64,000 nucleotides of DNA from Novosphingobium album (ex Hu et al. 2023). Its GTDB lineage: Bacteria > Pseudomonadota > Alphaproteobacteria > Sphingomonadales > Sphingomonadaceae. Of this stretch, positions 24,906 through 33,809 are shown in pieces; the first letter of the stretch is position 1; each line of letters begins with the position of its first letter. The position numbers and the translations under genes were made by a program. The stretch covers positions 1 to 64,000 of the forward strand of contig NZ_JALHLE010000042.1 in assembly GCF_022832385.1 (NCBI RefSeq), read 5' to 3'. The notes beneath the pieces are model-generated. The model was given only the letters and a program-made list of their open reading frames with translations, did not search any database and was not told where the DNA came from.

Positions 24906-27900
24906 ATGACACAAGCATCCCCCGTTTCGCTGGACGACAAGTGGACCGTAACGCGCGGCCGCATCATGCTGAACGGCACGCAAGCACTGGCCCGCGTGCT
25001 GCTTGCCCAGGCCTGGCTGGATCGCCGTGCCGAGCTGAACACCGCTGGCTATATCACCGGCTATCGCGGCTCACCGCTTGGCAATGTCGATTCGACCCTA
25101 TGGTCGATCGGCAAGCGGCTTGATGATGCCGGCATTCGCTTTCAGCCCGGCGTGAACGAGGACCTCGCGGCAACGGCAGTCGCCGGAACGCAGCAGATCG
25201 AACAAGTGCCGGGCGCAAGGTATGACGGCGTTTTTTCCGCCTGGTACGGCAAGGGCCCCGGCGTCGACCGGGCAGGCGATGCCTTCAAGCACGGGCACTA
25301 CGCCGGAACGAGCGCCAGGGGCGGCGTCGTCCTGTTCTACGGCGAGGATCATGCCGGAAAGTCCTCGACGGTATCCTATCAAAGCGAGCAGGCGCTCGCC
25401 GCCAATCTCATCCCGTCATTCTATCCGGCCGACGCCGGCGAGATCCTGCACTACGGCCTGCTGGCGCTTGCCCTGTCCCGCCACAGCGGCCTGTGGACCT
25501 CGGTCAAGTGCGTGAACGAGGTGGTCGAGCAGACCGCAACGGTCGATATCGACCTGGACGGGTTTTCTCCCCGGCTGCCGGACATCGTCAATGCCCCGCC
25601 GGAAGGACTCCATGCCGGGTCGCGCCCGTTCAACCCCCTGCGCGCGGAACAGATCGTCATCGAGCACCGGCTGCCCCAGGTCATTCCCTTCGTCCGCGCC
25701 AATGGGCTGGACCGCGTGATCTTCCGGTCGGATGCGCCGCGCCTTGCCATTGTCAGCACGGGCAAGAGCCACGGCGATGTGCTGCAGGCGCTTGACCTGC
25801 TCGGCATCGGCAAGGAGCGGGCCCGGTCACTGGGCATTTCGCTCTACAAGGTCGGCTGCATCTGGCCTCTCGACGGCGAAACGCTGGCGGATTTTGCCGA
25901 AGGGCACGAAACGCTTCTGATCGTGGAGGAAAAGAAGAGCTTCATCGAAGCGCAGATCGCACGCACGCTGGTCGGCCGCAGCGGCGCGCCGCGCCTGATC
26001 GGCAAGACCGGCGAGGACGGCGGCACGCTGCTGTCCTCGGTGCTGCAGCTGGAGCCCGCTGATATCGCAAGCGTCATCGCCGGACGGCTGGAACGTCTGG
26101 GCGTCATCGCCGATGGACCGGCTTTCGCGAATGCGCCGATGGGATGCCTGCCCATGGCCGCGCCCCAGGCGCAGATGCCAAGGCGCAGCCCGTTCTTCTG
26201 CTCGGGCTGCCCCCACAACCGCTCCACCCGCGTGCCGGAGGGCAGCCTGTCGATGACCGGCATCGGTTGCCACACAATGGTGCATTTCATTCGCCCCAAG
26301 GAGGCCATGCTTGGCCTGCAGATGGGCGCGGAGGGGGCGAACTGGATGGGCTTGGCACCCTTCACCGACACCCCGCACATATTCCAGAACATGGGCGACG
26401 GGACGTACTATCATTCCGGACTGCTCGCGATCCGGGCGGCGGTCGCTTCAGGCGTGAACATCACCTACAAGATTTTGTACAACGATGCCGTGGCCATGAC
26501 GGGCGGACAGCCGGTGGATGGCCCCTTGTCCGTTTCCGAAATCGCGCAGCAAGTCCGCCACGAGGGCGTGAAGCGCATTGTGGTGCTGAGCGATAATCCC
26601 GGCCACCACCGCAAGGACAGCAACTTTCCGCCCGATGTCACAATTGCCCACCGCGAAGAGCTGGACAATATCCAGCGCGAACTGCGGGAAACCAGCGGCT
26701 GCACCGTCCTGATCTACGAGCAGACCTGTGCCGCGGAAAAGCGGCGGCGGCGCAAGCGCGGCAAGTTCCCGAACCCGGCAAAGCGGATGTTCATCGCCGA
26801 GGATGTCTGCGAGGGTTGCGGTGATTGCTCGGTGCAGTCCACCTGTGTCAGCATCGTGCCCAAGGACACCGCCTTTGGCCGCAAGCGGGCGATCGACCAG
26901 TCCAGCTGCAACAAGGACTACAGCTGCAACGACGGTTTCTGCCCTTCGTTCATTACGGTGCATGGCGCGGAGCCGCGCAAGCCCCGGGGGGTCTCGCTTG
27001 ATGACAGGCTGTTTGCCGGCCTGCCGCAGCCTGCGGTCGCATCGGGCGCCTGCAACATCATGGTGGCGGGCATAGGCGGCACCGGGGTTATCACGGTCGG
27101 CGCCCTGATCGGCATGGCCGCGCATATCGAGGGGCGCGCCGCGTCGCTCTATGACATGACCGGACTGGCGCAGAAGAACGGCGCCGTGTTCAGCCACATC
27201 CGCATCGCCGAGACCCCTGCGGATATTCATGCCCAGCGGCTGGGGCGGGGTGAGGCGGACCTTGTTCTGGCGTTCGACCTCGTTGCCGCGCTGCAACCGG
27301 AATCGGATACGACCATGACCCGCGGCCGCACCCGCGCGATCGCGAACGAGGCCGTCGTCCCCACGGCGTCCTTCCAGATGGACCGTGAAGCAGTACCCGA
27401 ACCCGAAGTCCTGCTGGCACGGCTGAATGAACGCATCGGCCCTGATGCAATGACCGTCATGGATGCCTCGAACCTGGCGCTCAAACTGCTGGGCGATACG
27501 ATCGGCGCCAATCTGATGGTCGTGGGCATGGCAGCCCAGCAAGGGCTGCTGCCGGTCAGCACGAGCGCGCTGGAACAGGCCATCGCGCTCAACGGCGTGG
27601 CGGTGAAGTTCAACACCAATGCCTTCCGCCTGGGCCGGCTGTTCGCCGCCGATCCCGACGCCGTTCGCGCCATGGTCCCCGAAAGCGGCAATCAGGCGCC
27701 TTTGCCCGAGACGGTGGACGAACTGATCGCCCATCGCAGCGCACATCTTGCCGCCTACCAGAACGAGGCGCTCGCCGCCCGGTACCGCAAGCGGACCGGC
27801 GAAGTGCGGGATATCGAAAACGGCATCATCCCCGGCTCCGAAGTGCTCACGCGGGTCTTTGCGCGCAACTATGCCAAGCTGCTGGCGATCAAGGATGAAT

Positions 27901-28397
27901 ACGAAGTCGCGCGGATGCTGACCGACCCGGCGCTTCATGCCCGGATCGGCGAGACTTTCGACAATGGCGCCCGCATCGCCTTCAACATGGCTCCCCCGCT
28001 CCTGCCGGGCAGGATGCCGAACGGACGCCCCCGCAAGCGCGAATTTCCGGGCTGGCTCGCGATGCCCGTGCTGCGCCTGCTGAAGTCGCTTAACGGGCTG
28101 CGTGGCAGCGCTCTGGATATCTTCGGCCATACTGCCGAGCGCCGCTCCGAACGCGCGCTTCTGGCCCACTACGAGGCTTTGACGGAGCGTGTTCTCGCCA
28201 GGCTGACCCGCGCGAACTTTGCCGATACCGTTGCCCTGCTGGACGAAGTTGCGGCAGTTCGCGGCTTCGGCCCCGTGAAGGAAGCGGCATTGGCAGCTTA
28301 CCACCGCAAGATCGAAGCGGCCGAACACAGGCTCAATGCCGTCCGCCCCGCGTCACCGGCAGACCGCATGATGCCGGTGACGGTTGAAACAGACTGA
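24906..28397 (+). CDS. Indolepyruvate:ferredoxin oxidoreductase, fused alpha-gamma type
   Basis: A 1163-residue, single-chain 2-oxoacid:ferredoxin oxidoreductase as found in aerobic proteobacteria. Domain order is the N-terminal pyrimidine-binding region (GYITGYRGSPLGNVD), the TPP-binding region (GIGCHTMVHF, MGDGTYYHSG, NDAVAMTGGQP), a Cys cluster CEGCGDCSVQSTC with CNKDYSCNDGFC, then the gamma-type acceptor domain (VAGIGGTGVITVGALIGMAA) and a C-terminal extension. It converts arylpyruvates to aryl-acetyl-CoA with CoA and an electron acceptor. The ATG at 24906 has GGAGG/GGAG upstream. It is followed 27 bp later by the GlcD-type dehydrogenase. Confidence 0.88.
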   Translation: MTQASPVSLDDKWTVTRGRIMLNGTQALARVLLAQAWLDRRAELNTAGYITGYRGSPLGNVDSTLWSIGKRLDDAGIRFQPGVNEDLAATAVAGTQQIEQVPGARYDGVFSAWYGKGPGVDRAGDAFKHGHYAGTSARGGVVLFYGEDHAGKSSTVSYQSEQALAANLIPSFYPADAGEILHYGLLALALSRHSGLWTSVKCVNEVVEQTATVDIDLDGFSPRLPDIVNAPPEGLHAGSRPFNPLRAEQIVIEHRLPQVIPFVRANGLDRVIFRSDAPRLAIVSTGKSHGDVLQALDLLGIGKERARSLGISLYKVGCIWPLDGETLADFAEGHETLLIVEEKKSFIEAQIARTLVGRSGAPRLIGKTGEDGGTLLSSVLQLEPADIASVIAGRLERLGVIADGPAFANAPMGCLPMAAPQAQMPRRSPFFCSGCPHNRSTRVPEGSLSMTGIGCHTMVHFIRPKEAMLGLQMGAEGANWMGLAPFTDTPHIFQNMGDGTYYHSGLLAIRAAVASGVNITYKILYNDAVAMTGGQPVDGPLSVSEIAQQVRHEGVKRIVVLSDNPGHHRKDSNFPPDVTIAHREELDNIQRELRETSGCTVLIYEQTCAAEKRRRRKRGKFPNPAKRMFIAEDVCEGCGDCSVQSTCVSIVPKDTAFGRKRAIDQSSCNKDYSCNDGFCPSFITVHGAEPRKPRGVSLDDRLFAGLPQPAVASGACNIMVAGIGGTGVITVGALIGMAAHIEGRAASLYDMTGLAQKNGAVFSHIRIAETPADIHAQRLGRGEADLVLAFDLVAALQPESDTTMTRGRTRAIANEAVVPTASFQMDREAVPEPEVLLARLNERIGPDAMTVMDASNLALKLLGDTIGANLMVVGMAAQQGLLPVSTSALEQAIALNGVAVKFNTNAFRLGRLFAADPDAVRAMVPESGNQAPLPETVDELIAHRSAHLAAYQNEALAARYRKRTGEVRDIENGIIPGSEVLTRVFARNYAKLLAIKDEYEVARMLTDPALHARIGETFDNGARIAFNMAPPLLPGRMPNGRPRKREFPGWLAMPVLRLLKSLNGLRGSALDIFGHTAERRSERALLAHYEALTERVLARLTRANFADTVALLDEVAAVRGFGPVKEAALAAYHRKIEAAEHRLNAVRPASPADRMMPVTVETD

Positions 28398-28424
28398 TAA
28401 AAACAGACCGGGTGAGGATCGAAG

Positions 28425-29831
28425 ATGGACCAACCGCAAGGCAGCGCTTTTGCCAGACCGCTCGCCCCGGCCGTCGTGTCGGAGCTGCGCGAAGTGCTGG
28501 GCGGCCGGCTGCAATTGAGCGAAGCCATTCGCCAGCAGCATGGCTCGTGCGAAGCGCATTTCGAGACGATGCCGCCCGATGCCGTCGCCTTTCCCCATTC
28601 GACCGAGGAAACCGCGAGGCTCGTCCAGATCTGTGCGCGGCACGCCATTCCGGTCATACCCTATGGCGCGGGCAGTTCCCTGGAAGGGCAGGTCGTGGCG
28701 ACAACCGGCGGCTTGTGCATCGACCTTTCCGAGATGAACCGGATCGTCGCAGTTCATGCCGCCGACCTCGACTGCACCGTTCAGGCCGGGGTGACGCGGG
28801 AACAGCTCAATGAATACCTGCGCGATCAGGGCCTGTTCTTTCCCATAGACCCCGGCGCCAATGCGACGATCGGCGGCATGGCCGCCACGCGCGCGTCCGG
28901 CACCAACGCCGTGCGTTATGGTACGATGCGCGACGCCGTGCTGTCGCTGACGGCAGTGATGCCGGACGGGCGTATCGTGCGCACCGCACGCCGCGCGCGC
29001 AAATCGTCGGCCGGATACGACCTGACCCGCCTGCTGATCGGGTCGGAAGGCACGCTCGGCATCATCACAGAGGTCACGTTGCGCCTGCACGGCATTCCCG
29101 ATGCGATTTCGTCCGCGGTCTGTGCCTTCGATACCCTGCAGGGGGCGGTCGATACCGTGATAACCGCCATTCAACTGGGCGTTCCGGTTGCCCGCATCGA
29201 ACTGGTGGACGAAGTGGGGATCGGCGCGATCAACAGCTACGCCAAGCTCGATCTGGAAGAGAAACCGACGCTCTTCTTCGAGTTTCACGGCACCAAGGCT
29301 TCCGTCGATGAACAGGTGGAAATCGTGCGCGAAATCGCCATCGACCTGGGCGGCGGCGAATTCGTCTGGTCCAACCTTTCCGAGGAACGCTCGCGGCTGT
29401 GGAAGGCGCGGCATCAAGCCTATTACGCGGGCCTTTCGCTTCGTCCCGGATCGACGGGCTGGGCCACGGACGTTTGCGTGCCGATCAGCCGCCTCGCCGA
29501 CTGCATCCTCGAAACCCGGGCCGATCTCGACACGACGCAGATCCCCACGCCCATCGTCGGCCATGTCGGCGACGGCAACTTTCACGTTCTCTTCGTACTC
29601 GATCCGGCAAGCGAAGAGGAAGCTGCAGAGGCCGCCCGGCTCAACGACCGGCTGGTCGCCCGTGCGCTGGCGATGGACGGCACCTGCACCGGCGAACATG
29701 GAATCGGACTGGGCAAGCAGCAATGGCTGATCGAGGAGCACGGGCCGGGCGTGGACATTATGCGCCTGATCAAGCGTGCGCTCGATCCGGGCAATCTGTT
29801 CAATCCCGGAAAGATATTCGCCATGCCGTGA
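28425..29831 (+). CDS. FAD-linked D-2-hydroxyacid dehydrogenase (GlcD/Dld type)
   Basis: A 468-residue FAD_binding_4 (PCMH-type) oxidoreductase. Visible are IPVIPYGAGSSLEGQVVA, FPIDPGANATIGGMAATRASG, LLIGSEGTLGIITEVTLRLH, the C-terminal VGHVGDGNFHVLF and GTCTGEHGIGLGKQQ motifs, and DPGNLFNPGKIF at the end. This pattern is typical of D-lactate dehydrogenase (cytochrome) and glycolate oxidase GlcD. It lies directly after the indolepyruvate oxidoreductase gene. With the L-specific FMN enzyme across the promoter, the set could oxidise both enantiomers of an aryl-2-hydroxyacid. The electron acceptor is unknown. Confidence 0.88.
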   Translation: MDQPQGSAFARPLAPAVVSELREVLGGRLQLSEAIRQQHGSCEAHFETMPPDAVAFPHSTEETARLVQICARHAIPVIPYGAGSSLEGQVVATTGGLCIDLSEMNRIVAVHAADLDCTVQAGVTREQLNEYLRDQGLFFPIDPGANATIGGMAATRASGTNAVRYGTMRDAVLSLTAVMPDGRIVRTARRARKSSAGYDLTRLLIGSEGTLGIITEVTLRLHGIPDAISSAVCAFDTLQGAVDTVITAIQLGVPVARIELVDEVGIGAINSYAKLDLEEKPTLFFEFHGTKASVDEQVEIVREIAIDLGGGEFVWSNLSEERSRLWKARHQAYYAGLSLRPGSTGWATDVCVPISRLADCILETRADLDTTQIPTPIVGHVGDGNFHVLFVLDPASEEEAAEAARLNDRLVARALAMDGTCTGEHGIGLGKQQWLIEEHGPGVDIMRLIKRALDPGNLFNPGKIFAMP

Positions 29832-29867
29832 TGAGGGCGGTTGCCATGCGGCAAGCCGTGAGTGCGA

Positions 29868-31103
29868 TCAGCCGCGTTCCGGAATGCCCGCATCGCCACC
29901 GCCAGCCTCAGCATTGCGCGGCTCAAGCAGCAGGAGCAGCACGACGCCCAGGCCAAGCGCGGCTCCCGTCAGGGCCGTGCCGCTCCATCCGAAACGCACG
30001 TAAGTCCAGACGCCCACGACCGAACCGGCGGCACCGCACGAATAGATCAGCGACATGTACATGGCGTTGACCCGCCCGCGCACTTCCGGCGCGACTTCAA
30101 GAACGATCAGGCGAGAAAACGTCTGGCTCGCCTGAATGGCCCCGTCGATGAGGATCGCCATAAGCGCCATCACGGCGGGGACCAGTACCCTTTCCGCCCA
30201 GATCGAGCCGAGGAAGGCCGCCGCTACCGACAAGGCGGCAACGATCGTTCCGCTATGGCTCAGGCCGCGATCCGCGCAGCGGCCCGCAAGAGGCGCGGCG
30301 ATGACACCGCCGACCGCCACGAGCGCGAACAGGCCGACGGCGGCTTGCGACAAGCCGAAGGCATCGTGAAGCATAAGGGGAATAGCGGCCCAGAACATCG
30401 TGAAGCTGCCGAACAGCATCGCCTGATAAAGGGCCCGGCGGCGCACCAGCCGCTCATTCGCGAAGATCGAGACCATCTGCCTGAGGTTCAGGTAGCCCTT
30501 GCCCCCGGCTGCATGGCGCGTGGGCATGAACCGGGCAAGCAGAACGGATACGGCAGCAACCGCGGCCCCCGACACCCAGAATATCGTGCGCCAGCCGAAA
30601 GCATCGGCACAGAAAAGCGCCACCGGCCGCGCCAGCATGACGGCCAGCAGAACACCTGCCGAGACCGTGCCGATCACTTTCCCGCGGCGCCTCCCATCGA
30701 CGAAATCAGCGAGCAGAGGCACGAGCACCTGCGCCACGCTGGCACACAGTCCCGTCAGCAGCGATGCGGCCAGAAACGGCCAGGCTGAAGGCGCTGCCGC
30801 CAACCCGATTGTTCCCAGTACCACGAGCCAGATGCAGATGAGCACCAGCCGCTTGTTCTCGACGAAATCCGCCAGCGGCACGATCAGGAACAGCCCGAGC
30901 GCGTATCCGATCTGGATAGCGCTCACCACGCTCCCTGCCCATGCCGGATCGATAGCCAGATCCTGCCCGATGGACCGGGCAAGGGGCTGCGCGAAATAGA
31001 GATTGGCAACCAGCGTCGCCGTGGTGATCCCGATCGCCGGAACCAGCGCTGGCGAAACCGCCGGTATCTTGTCCATCGCTTCGATCTTGACCATCATTGG
31101 CAT
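29868..31103 (-). CDS. MFS transporter
   Basis: A 411-residue, 12-helix major facilitator permease, with ATLVANLYFAQPLARSIGQD at helix 1, the A-loop-like ADFVENKRLVL after helix 2, and AGRCADRGLSHSG at the middle loop. The ATG at 31103 follows a G-rich site; ATGs at 31097, 31094 and 31076 are alternatives. It is the last gene of the VOC-GST-Rieske-hydroxylase-FAH run, 62 bp after the FAH stop, and convergent with the GlcD-type gene. Import of the aromatic substrate or export of a product are both possible. Confidence 0.88.
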   Translation of the reverse strand: MPMMVKIEAMDKIPAVSPALVPAIGITTATLVANLYFAQPLARSIGQDLAIDPAWAGSVVSAIQIGYALGLFLIVPLADFVENKRLVLICIWLVVLGTIGLAAAPSAWPFLAASLLTGLCASVAQVLVPLLADFVDGRRRGKVIGTVSAGVLLAVMLARPVALFCADAFGWRTIFWVSGAAVAAVSVLLARFMPTRHAAGGKGYLNLRQMVSIFANERLVRRRALYQAMLFGSFTMFWAAIPLMLHDAFGLSQAAVGLFALVAVGGVIAAPLAGRCADRGLSHSGTIVAALSVAAAFLGSIWAERVLVPAVMALMAILIDGAIQASQTFSRLIVLEVAPEVRGRVNAMYMSLIYSCGAAGSVVGVWTYVRFGWSGTALTGAALGLGVVLLLLLEPRNAEAGGGDAGIPERG

Positions 31104-31165
31104 CGCCCCGGTGCCGGATCACCATTCGCAAAAACCGATCCGGCCCCGGGGCGAACCCCCTCATA

Positions 31166-32023
31166 TCACTTGCGCGCAGCAACCTTGTTTTCGATCATGC
31201 CGATGCCTTCGACTTCGCAGCGCACCACATCGCCTTCCTGAAGGAACACGGGCGGCTGCATCGCCACGCCGACGCCTTCGGGCGTACCGGTCGCCAGCAG
31301 ATCGCCCGGCTTCAGGGTGAAGGCGGTCGACAGATATTCAATCTGCTGCGCCACGCTGAACAGCATGTTCGCGGTATTGCTCTGCTGGCGCACTTCTCCG
31401 TTGACGAGGCAGCGCAAGTCGAGGGCCTGCGGATCGGGAATTTCATCGGCGGTCACAATCCACGGGCCGATCGGGCCGTGCGTATCGAAGGACTTGCCGA
31501 TCGTGAACGTCGGGCAGTGGCGCTGCCAGTCGCGCGCCGAAAAATCGTTGGCGACCACATAACCGAAGATATAGCCCAGCGCGTCGCCCGCCTTCACGTT
31601 CTTGGCTTCACGCCCGATCACGACGCCCAGTTCGACTTCGTAATCCAGCGCTTCGCTCACACCCGGATCCACGTCGTCGTAAGGTCCGGCGATGCAGGTG
31701 ATCTGCTTGTTGAACCAATACTGGTACTGGGGCTTTTCCACGCCAAGGCGCTGGGCTTCCGCCACGTGCTTGCCATAATTCATGCCGATCGCAAGATAGT
31801 TGGCGGGATGATACGGTGCCAGCAGTCGCACGTGCGCAAGCGGGACATGCGGCGCGACCCCCGCGGTGGCGGCACGCACGGCGGCCAGGGCTTCCTCGCC
31901 GCCGGCGATGATCGCTTCGATGTCGCGAAACGCGCAATTGGTCCGCGAAAGATCGACAATACCGCCATCGACTACGACACCGGCCGAAATCGTGCCGTCA
32001 TGATCAAAGCGCGCAAGTTTCAT
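31166..32023 (-). CDS. Fumarylacetoacetate hydrolase family protein
   Basis: A 285-residue FAH-fold enzyme with LAIGMNYGKHVAEA, EALDYEVELGVVIG, GYVVANDFSARDWQ, GKSFDTHGPIGPWIVT and LKPGDLLATGTPEGVG. It resembles the third FAH protein (41245-42093) more than the first one (14629-15462): both carry WFNKQ-C-SGP/AGP and the KSFDTHGPIGPW block. The ATG at 32023 is the first with family-like sequence after it. It sits downstream of the FAD hydroxylase in an operon that also has an extradiol dioxygenase, so hydrolysis of a ring-fission diketo acid is the likely role. Confidence 0.86.
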   Translation of the reverse strand: MKLARFDHDGTISAGVVVDGGIVDLSRTNCAFRDIEAIIAGGEEALAAVRAATAGVAPHVPLAHVRLLAPYHPANYLAIGMNYGKHVAEAQRLGVEKPQYQYWFNKQITCIAGPYDDVDPGVSEALDYEVELGVVIGREAKNVKAGDALGYIFGYVVANDFSARDWQRHCPTFTIGKSFDTHGPIGPWIVTADEIPDPQALDLRCLVNGEVRQQSNTANMLFSVAQQIEYLSTAFTLKPGDLLATGTPEGVGVAMQPPVFLQEGDVVRCEVEGIGMIENKVAARK

Positions 32024-32081
32024 CGTGAAATACTCCTGTTCAGGAACCACAGCCGCCCGGCATGTGATAAATCTCTGGTGC

Positions 32082-32132
32082 AGCCGCGCAGCGAATGCGG
32101 CGCGGCTTCGATACATGGCCGGTGCACCGGCC
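32082..32132. repeat. Intercistronic inverted repeats between the FAD hydroxylase and FAH genes
   Basis: Two GC-rich inverted repeats lie in the 122-bp gap: AGCCGCGC with its complement (32082-32089 / 32100-32107), and the perfect 16-bp palindrome GGCCGGTGCACCGGCC (32117-32132). They could form mRNA hairpins that tune expression within the operon. No T-tract follows, so they are not strong terminators. Confidence 0.35.
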
Positions 32133-32145
32133 TGACTGACTGCCC

Positions 32146-33738
32146 CTATGCGGTAACGGAGTGTGCGGACCCCACGCTCTCCAGCACGGCCCCTTCAGCC
32201 GCGAGATCGCTGGCAAAGCCGGACAGCAGACTTGCCTCCTCGCCTGCCGCGGCCCCGCCGTAGATGTAGAAATCCGGACGCACGAGCATCGCCGACCAGC
32301 CACGCGCATCGAGGAAGGACACAATGCGTCCGTCGATATCCTCGGCATTGCCCCCGTTTGCAGCGTCCGCGAACACCAGCTTGTGCAGCCGGATGCCGCG
32401 AAGTGCATCGGGAACCGCGATGTCCTCGCGCGAGATCAGCAGGAAGCCCTGGCCCGTCAGATCGTCCATCGGACCGGTTCTGCCCTGCCAGGCGATCTGG
32501 CCGTGCGGAGAGAGCTCGCCGGCCCCTGCAACAGGCTGCCCCTGGCCATCGCGGCGCAGAAGCCCCTGCGTCAGGATAGGATAGGGCGGGAACGGCGGGT
32601 GCTCGCCGGCGAAAAAGGCCCGGTCGCGTTCGTTTGCAGTGATTTCGTCGGGAATGCAGATGATCTTTCCGAGGAAGATCGACATCTCGATGAATTGGCG
32701 GACATGGGGTGAGCGTTCCGTCTGATAACCATCGAGCAGCCGGGCATCCGCCTTGCCGTCCAGAACGAGATCGAACCGCCAGGCCAGGTTCCAGACGTCG
32801 CGCAGGCCCGAACACATCCCCTGCCCCAGGAACGGCGGCATGACGTGGGCGGCATCGCCCGCGATCAGCACCCGGCGGTCACGCCAGCGATTGGCCACCA
32901 GCGAACGAAAGTTGTAGACCTTGTGGCGAACCAGTTCGACCTGATCGCGGTTTGCCCAGGGCGCCAGCAGTTCCCAGATCTTTTCCTCGTCCTCCATCTC
33001 TTCCGGTTCGGTTCCCGGCAGCAGCATGAATTCCCAGCGGCGGAAGACCTGCCCGTCGCGAACGCCGCCGGGCACGATCGTCGTGGGCCGGGCCGGATCG
33101 CAGAACTGGCCCGAAGGCGGGATGCCCAGCTTCTCGATCGTCACCCCGTCCTTGAGCAGCACATCGACGACGAGCCAGTTCGCCTGAAAGCCCAGATCGT
33201 CGCGCCCACCGCCAATCGTTTCGCGCACGGTGCTGTTCGCGCCGTCGCATCCCAGCACGAAACGCCCGGTGATGCGTTCGGCAACGCCCGTATCGATGTC
33301 CTCGATGTCCACCCATGCGCTATCGGCATCCTGACCGATCGCCAGCGCTTCCTTGCCGCACAGCAAATCGACGCAGTCCAGTTTGGCGACTGCACTGTCG
33401 ATCGATTCCTCCAGCGTGGGCTGATGAAGGTAGTGCACCAACGGCACCCCCGAGACAGCCTCAGCCGCCGTGTCCAGAGCCAGCAGTTCCTTCCAGTCGG
33501 CGTTGAACCACTCATAGCGGCTGGCAGTATGCGAAAACCGCGGCATCAGCGCACCGAGCCCATTGGCGCTCAATACCCGGAACAGTTCATGATCGATACT
33601 GACAGCCCGGGGGAGCGGATAGCGTTCCTTCCAGCGTTCGACGATGGCGACCGAACGGCCCTGCCTGCCCAGCGCCAGCGCGAACAACTGGCTGACGGGC
33701 CCGTAGCCAACAATCACAACGTCGTAGAGTTTCGACAT
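32146..33738 (-). CDS. FAD-dependent phenol hydroxylase (MhpA-like)
   Basis: A 530-residue group A flavin monooxygenase. It has the FAD loop VIVGYGPVSQLFALALG, the DG motif LGCDGANSTVRE, the GD motif LIAGDAAHVMPPFLGQGMCS and a C-terminal thioredoxin-like domain. It has the same architecture as the 16871-18394 enzyme. The ATG at 33738 (MSKLYDVVIVG) places the FAD motif at the usual distance from the N terminus; in-frame starts at 33756 and 33801 are less likely. It lies between the Rieske oxygenase and FAH genes, so it probably hydroxylates the demethylated phenol to a catechol or trihydroxybenzene. Confidence 0.86.
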   Translation of the reverse strand: MSKLYDVVIVGYGPVSQLFALALGRQGRSVAIVERWKERYPLPRAVSIDHELFRVLSANGLGALMPRFSHTASRYEWFNADWKELLALDTAAEAVSGVPLVHYLHQPTLEESIDSAVAKLDCVDLLCGKEALAIGQDADSAWVDIEDIDTGVAERITGRFVLGCDGANSTVRETIGGGRDDLGFQANWLVVDVLLKDGVTIEKLGIPPSGQFCDPARPTTIVPGGVRDGQVFRRWEFMLLPGTEPEEMEDEEKIWELLAPWANRDQVELVRHKVYNFRSLVANRWRDRRVLIAGDAAHVMPPFLGQGMCSGLRDVWNLAWRFDLVLDGKADARLLDGYQTERSPHVRQFIEMSIFLGKIICIPDEITANERDRAFFAGEHPPFPPYPILTQGLLRRDGQGQPVAGAGELSPHGQIAWQGRTGPMDDLTGQGFLLISREDIAVPDALRGIRLHKLVFADAANGGNAEDIDGRIVSFLDARGWSAMLVRPDFYIYGGAAAGEEASLLSGFASDLAAEGAVLESVGSAHSVTA

Positions 33739-33809
33739 CTCAGCATCCAATCCCATTTTTTTGTAAACGGCAGTGTTGAGCCGCCGCGTCAGCGAAGACA
33801 TGCGGGCTA

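Noticed and set aside
26448..28328. A 626-codon minus-strand frame opposite the indolepyruvate oxidoreductase
   Set aside because: Shadow frame with a repetitive charged composition; the plus strand gene is well supported.
32117..32132. 16-bp palindrome GGCCGGTGCACCGGCC as a regulator operator
   Set aside because: It lies within an operon rather than at a promoter; kept only as an intercistronic repeat.
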